Assembly (NCBI GenBank): GCA_949288685.1
Contig: CASELB010000140.1
Span: forward strand, 1-6,248
Direction: 5' to 3'
Length of the DNA stretch: 6,248 nt
Source of the DNA: an uncultured bacterium
GTDB taxonomy: Bacteria > Cyanobacteriota > Vampirovibrionia > Gastranaerophilales > Gastranaerophilaceae
Shown here: positions 5,642-6,248 of the stretch, in pieces
Position numbering within the stretch: position 1 is the first letter of the stretch
Layout: each line of letters starts with the position of its first letter
Translations under genes and position numbers: made by a program
Notes under the pieces: generated by a model
What the model saw: the letters and a program-made list of their open reading frames with translations, nothing else
Database searches by the model: none
Told to the model about the DNA's origin: nothing

Positions 5642-6248
5642 TATTTCTCATAAAAAATTTAGCAATTTCTTCGTGTTTCAGGATTTTAGAAATAGGTCTG
5701 CCGTGCGGACAGGTATAAGGTTTCTCGCATGTACGCCAATTCTTTATTATCTCCTGCATTTGAAAAGTATTAAGCGGAGTATTAGCCTTTACTGCAGATT
5801 TACAAGAGGTCATTATAAGGATTTTTTCTTCTATACCGTTTACATCTCCCTGCAAATTTTCCAGCAGGTCATTTAATATCTCTTTTGCGTCCAGACCGGC
5901 AATTGAAGCCGGCAGTCTTTTAAACGTTACTTCCTTATCATTCAAAAACTCAATACCGTACCCGTATTTTTCATAGCGCGCCCTGTTTTCTTTCAGCTTT
6001 TCCATATCTTCCGGCAGTATTTCAATCACATCGGATATAAACAACAATTGTGATACAGGCTGTTTTGCAGCTTTTAATTTTTCATAAATATAACGTTCCT
6101 CAGCAATATGCTGGTCTACAATCTCTAACCCTTCTTCACGTTCAATAAGAATATACGTTTTTTTGTACTGTCCTATTATATTTTCTTCTTTCTTTATTTC
6201 TACAACCGTATTTTGAGGAATTATTGATTTTTGCTGAAATACAGGAAC
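5637..6248 (-). CDS. mutL: DNA mismatch repair endonuclease MutL, C-terminal 203 residues (partial)
   Basis: MutL links MutS mismatch recognition to strand removal. This is the C-terminal dimerisation and endonuclease domain; the N-terminal ATPase lies beyond the right edge. The frame is open from 6248 to a TAA at 5637. Counting from the edge, it reads IIGQYKKTYILIEREEGLEIVDQHIAEERYIYEKL (residues 24-58), which contains the nuclease motif DQHA-x2-E-x4-E as D45, Q46, H47, I48, E51, E56. Later come SCKSAVKA (148-155) and CPHGRP (180-185). H47, E51, C149, C180 and H182 match the zinc-site residues of Bacillus subtilis MutL, so this is the nicking type found in bacteria without MutH. Isoleucine replaces Ala in the motif and Glu replaces the usual His of HER. 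QLLFIS (67-72) sits where the B. subtilis beta-clamp motif QEMIVP would be, but lacks the proline. The internal Leu codon TTG at 6047 is not a start. Confidence 0.96.
   Translation of the reverse strand, partial: VPVFQQKSIIPQNTVVEIKKEENIIGQYKKTYILIEREEGLEIVDQHIAEERYIYEKLKAAKQPVSQLLFISDVIEILPEDMEKLKENRARYEKYGYGIEFLNDKEVTFKRLPASIAGLDAKEILNDLLENLQGDVNGIEEKILIMTSCKSAVKANTPLNTFQMQEIIKNWRTCEKPYTCPHGRPISKILKHEEIAKFFMRNT

Noticed and set aside
5673..5876. 67-aa plus-strand open frame
   Set aside because: It is the antisense shadow of the conserved MutL C-terminal domain.
6045..6047. TTG as the start of a separate 136-aa gene
   Set aside because: The same frame continues upstream to the window edge through the DQHIAEER nuclease motif, so this is an internal Leu codon of mutL.

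Overview
The window is AT-rich, gene-dense bacterial DNA using the standard code. It carries housekeeping genes (isoleucyl-tRNA synthetase, MutL), a dicarboxylate/amino-acid symporter, a TPR-glycosyltransferase and two small genes I do not recognise. I see no mobile element, CRISPR array, rRNA or tRNA. A weak lineage clue is the MutL nuclease motif, which reads DQHIAEER. From memory, an isoleucine at that position is common in cyanobacterial MutL. Together with the low GC and the absence of any photosynthesis gene, a non-photosynthetic relative of Cyanobacteria (Gastranaerophilales/Vampirovibrionia type) is a reasonable guess, but the window does not prove it.

Layout: bases 1-2018 are a minus-strand pair. 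The symporter gene (741-2018) comes first and the 5' end of ileS (1-740, running off the left edge) follows with no spacer (TAA directly followed by ATG). A good sigma70-type promoter (TTGAAT, 16 bp, TATAAT) lies just upstream of the symporter. Bases 2019-2268 are a divergent intergenic region that also holds a perfect 10-bp inverted repeat. A plus-strand orphan gene of 221 aa (2269-2934) follows. A 36-bp perfect palindrome (2963-2998) is the shared terminator between it and the converging TPR-glycosyltransferase gene (3016-4995, minus). That protein ends in a long Lys/Thr/Ser/Ala-rich tail.

Bases 4996-5270 are a second divergent intergenic region. On the minus strand it holds a TATAAT box with a 10-bp tandem repeat resembling a Pho box. 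On the plus-strand side it holds a short operator-like dyad. A 108-aa orphan gene (5271-5597, plus) follows. A 13-bp-stem hairpin (5608-5641) is the shared terminator between it and the 3' end of mutL (5637-6248, minus, running off the right edge).

The genes do not form one pathway. Apart from the symporter-ileS pair, each appears to be its own transcription unit, alternating in strand and separated by bidirectional terminators or divergent promoters. No new multi-gene system is evident. The items most worth a second look are the tailed TPR-glycosyltransferase with its Pho-box-like promoter, the two orphan genes, the HVGT signature in IleRS, and the symporter's altered Na1-site residue.
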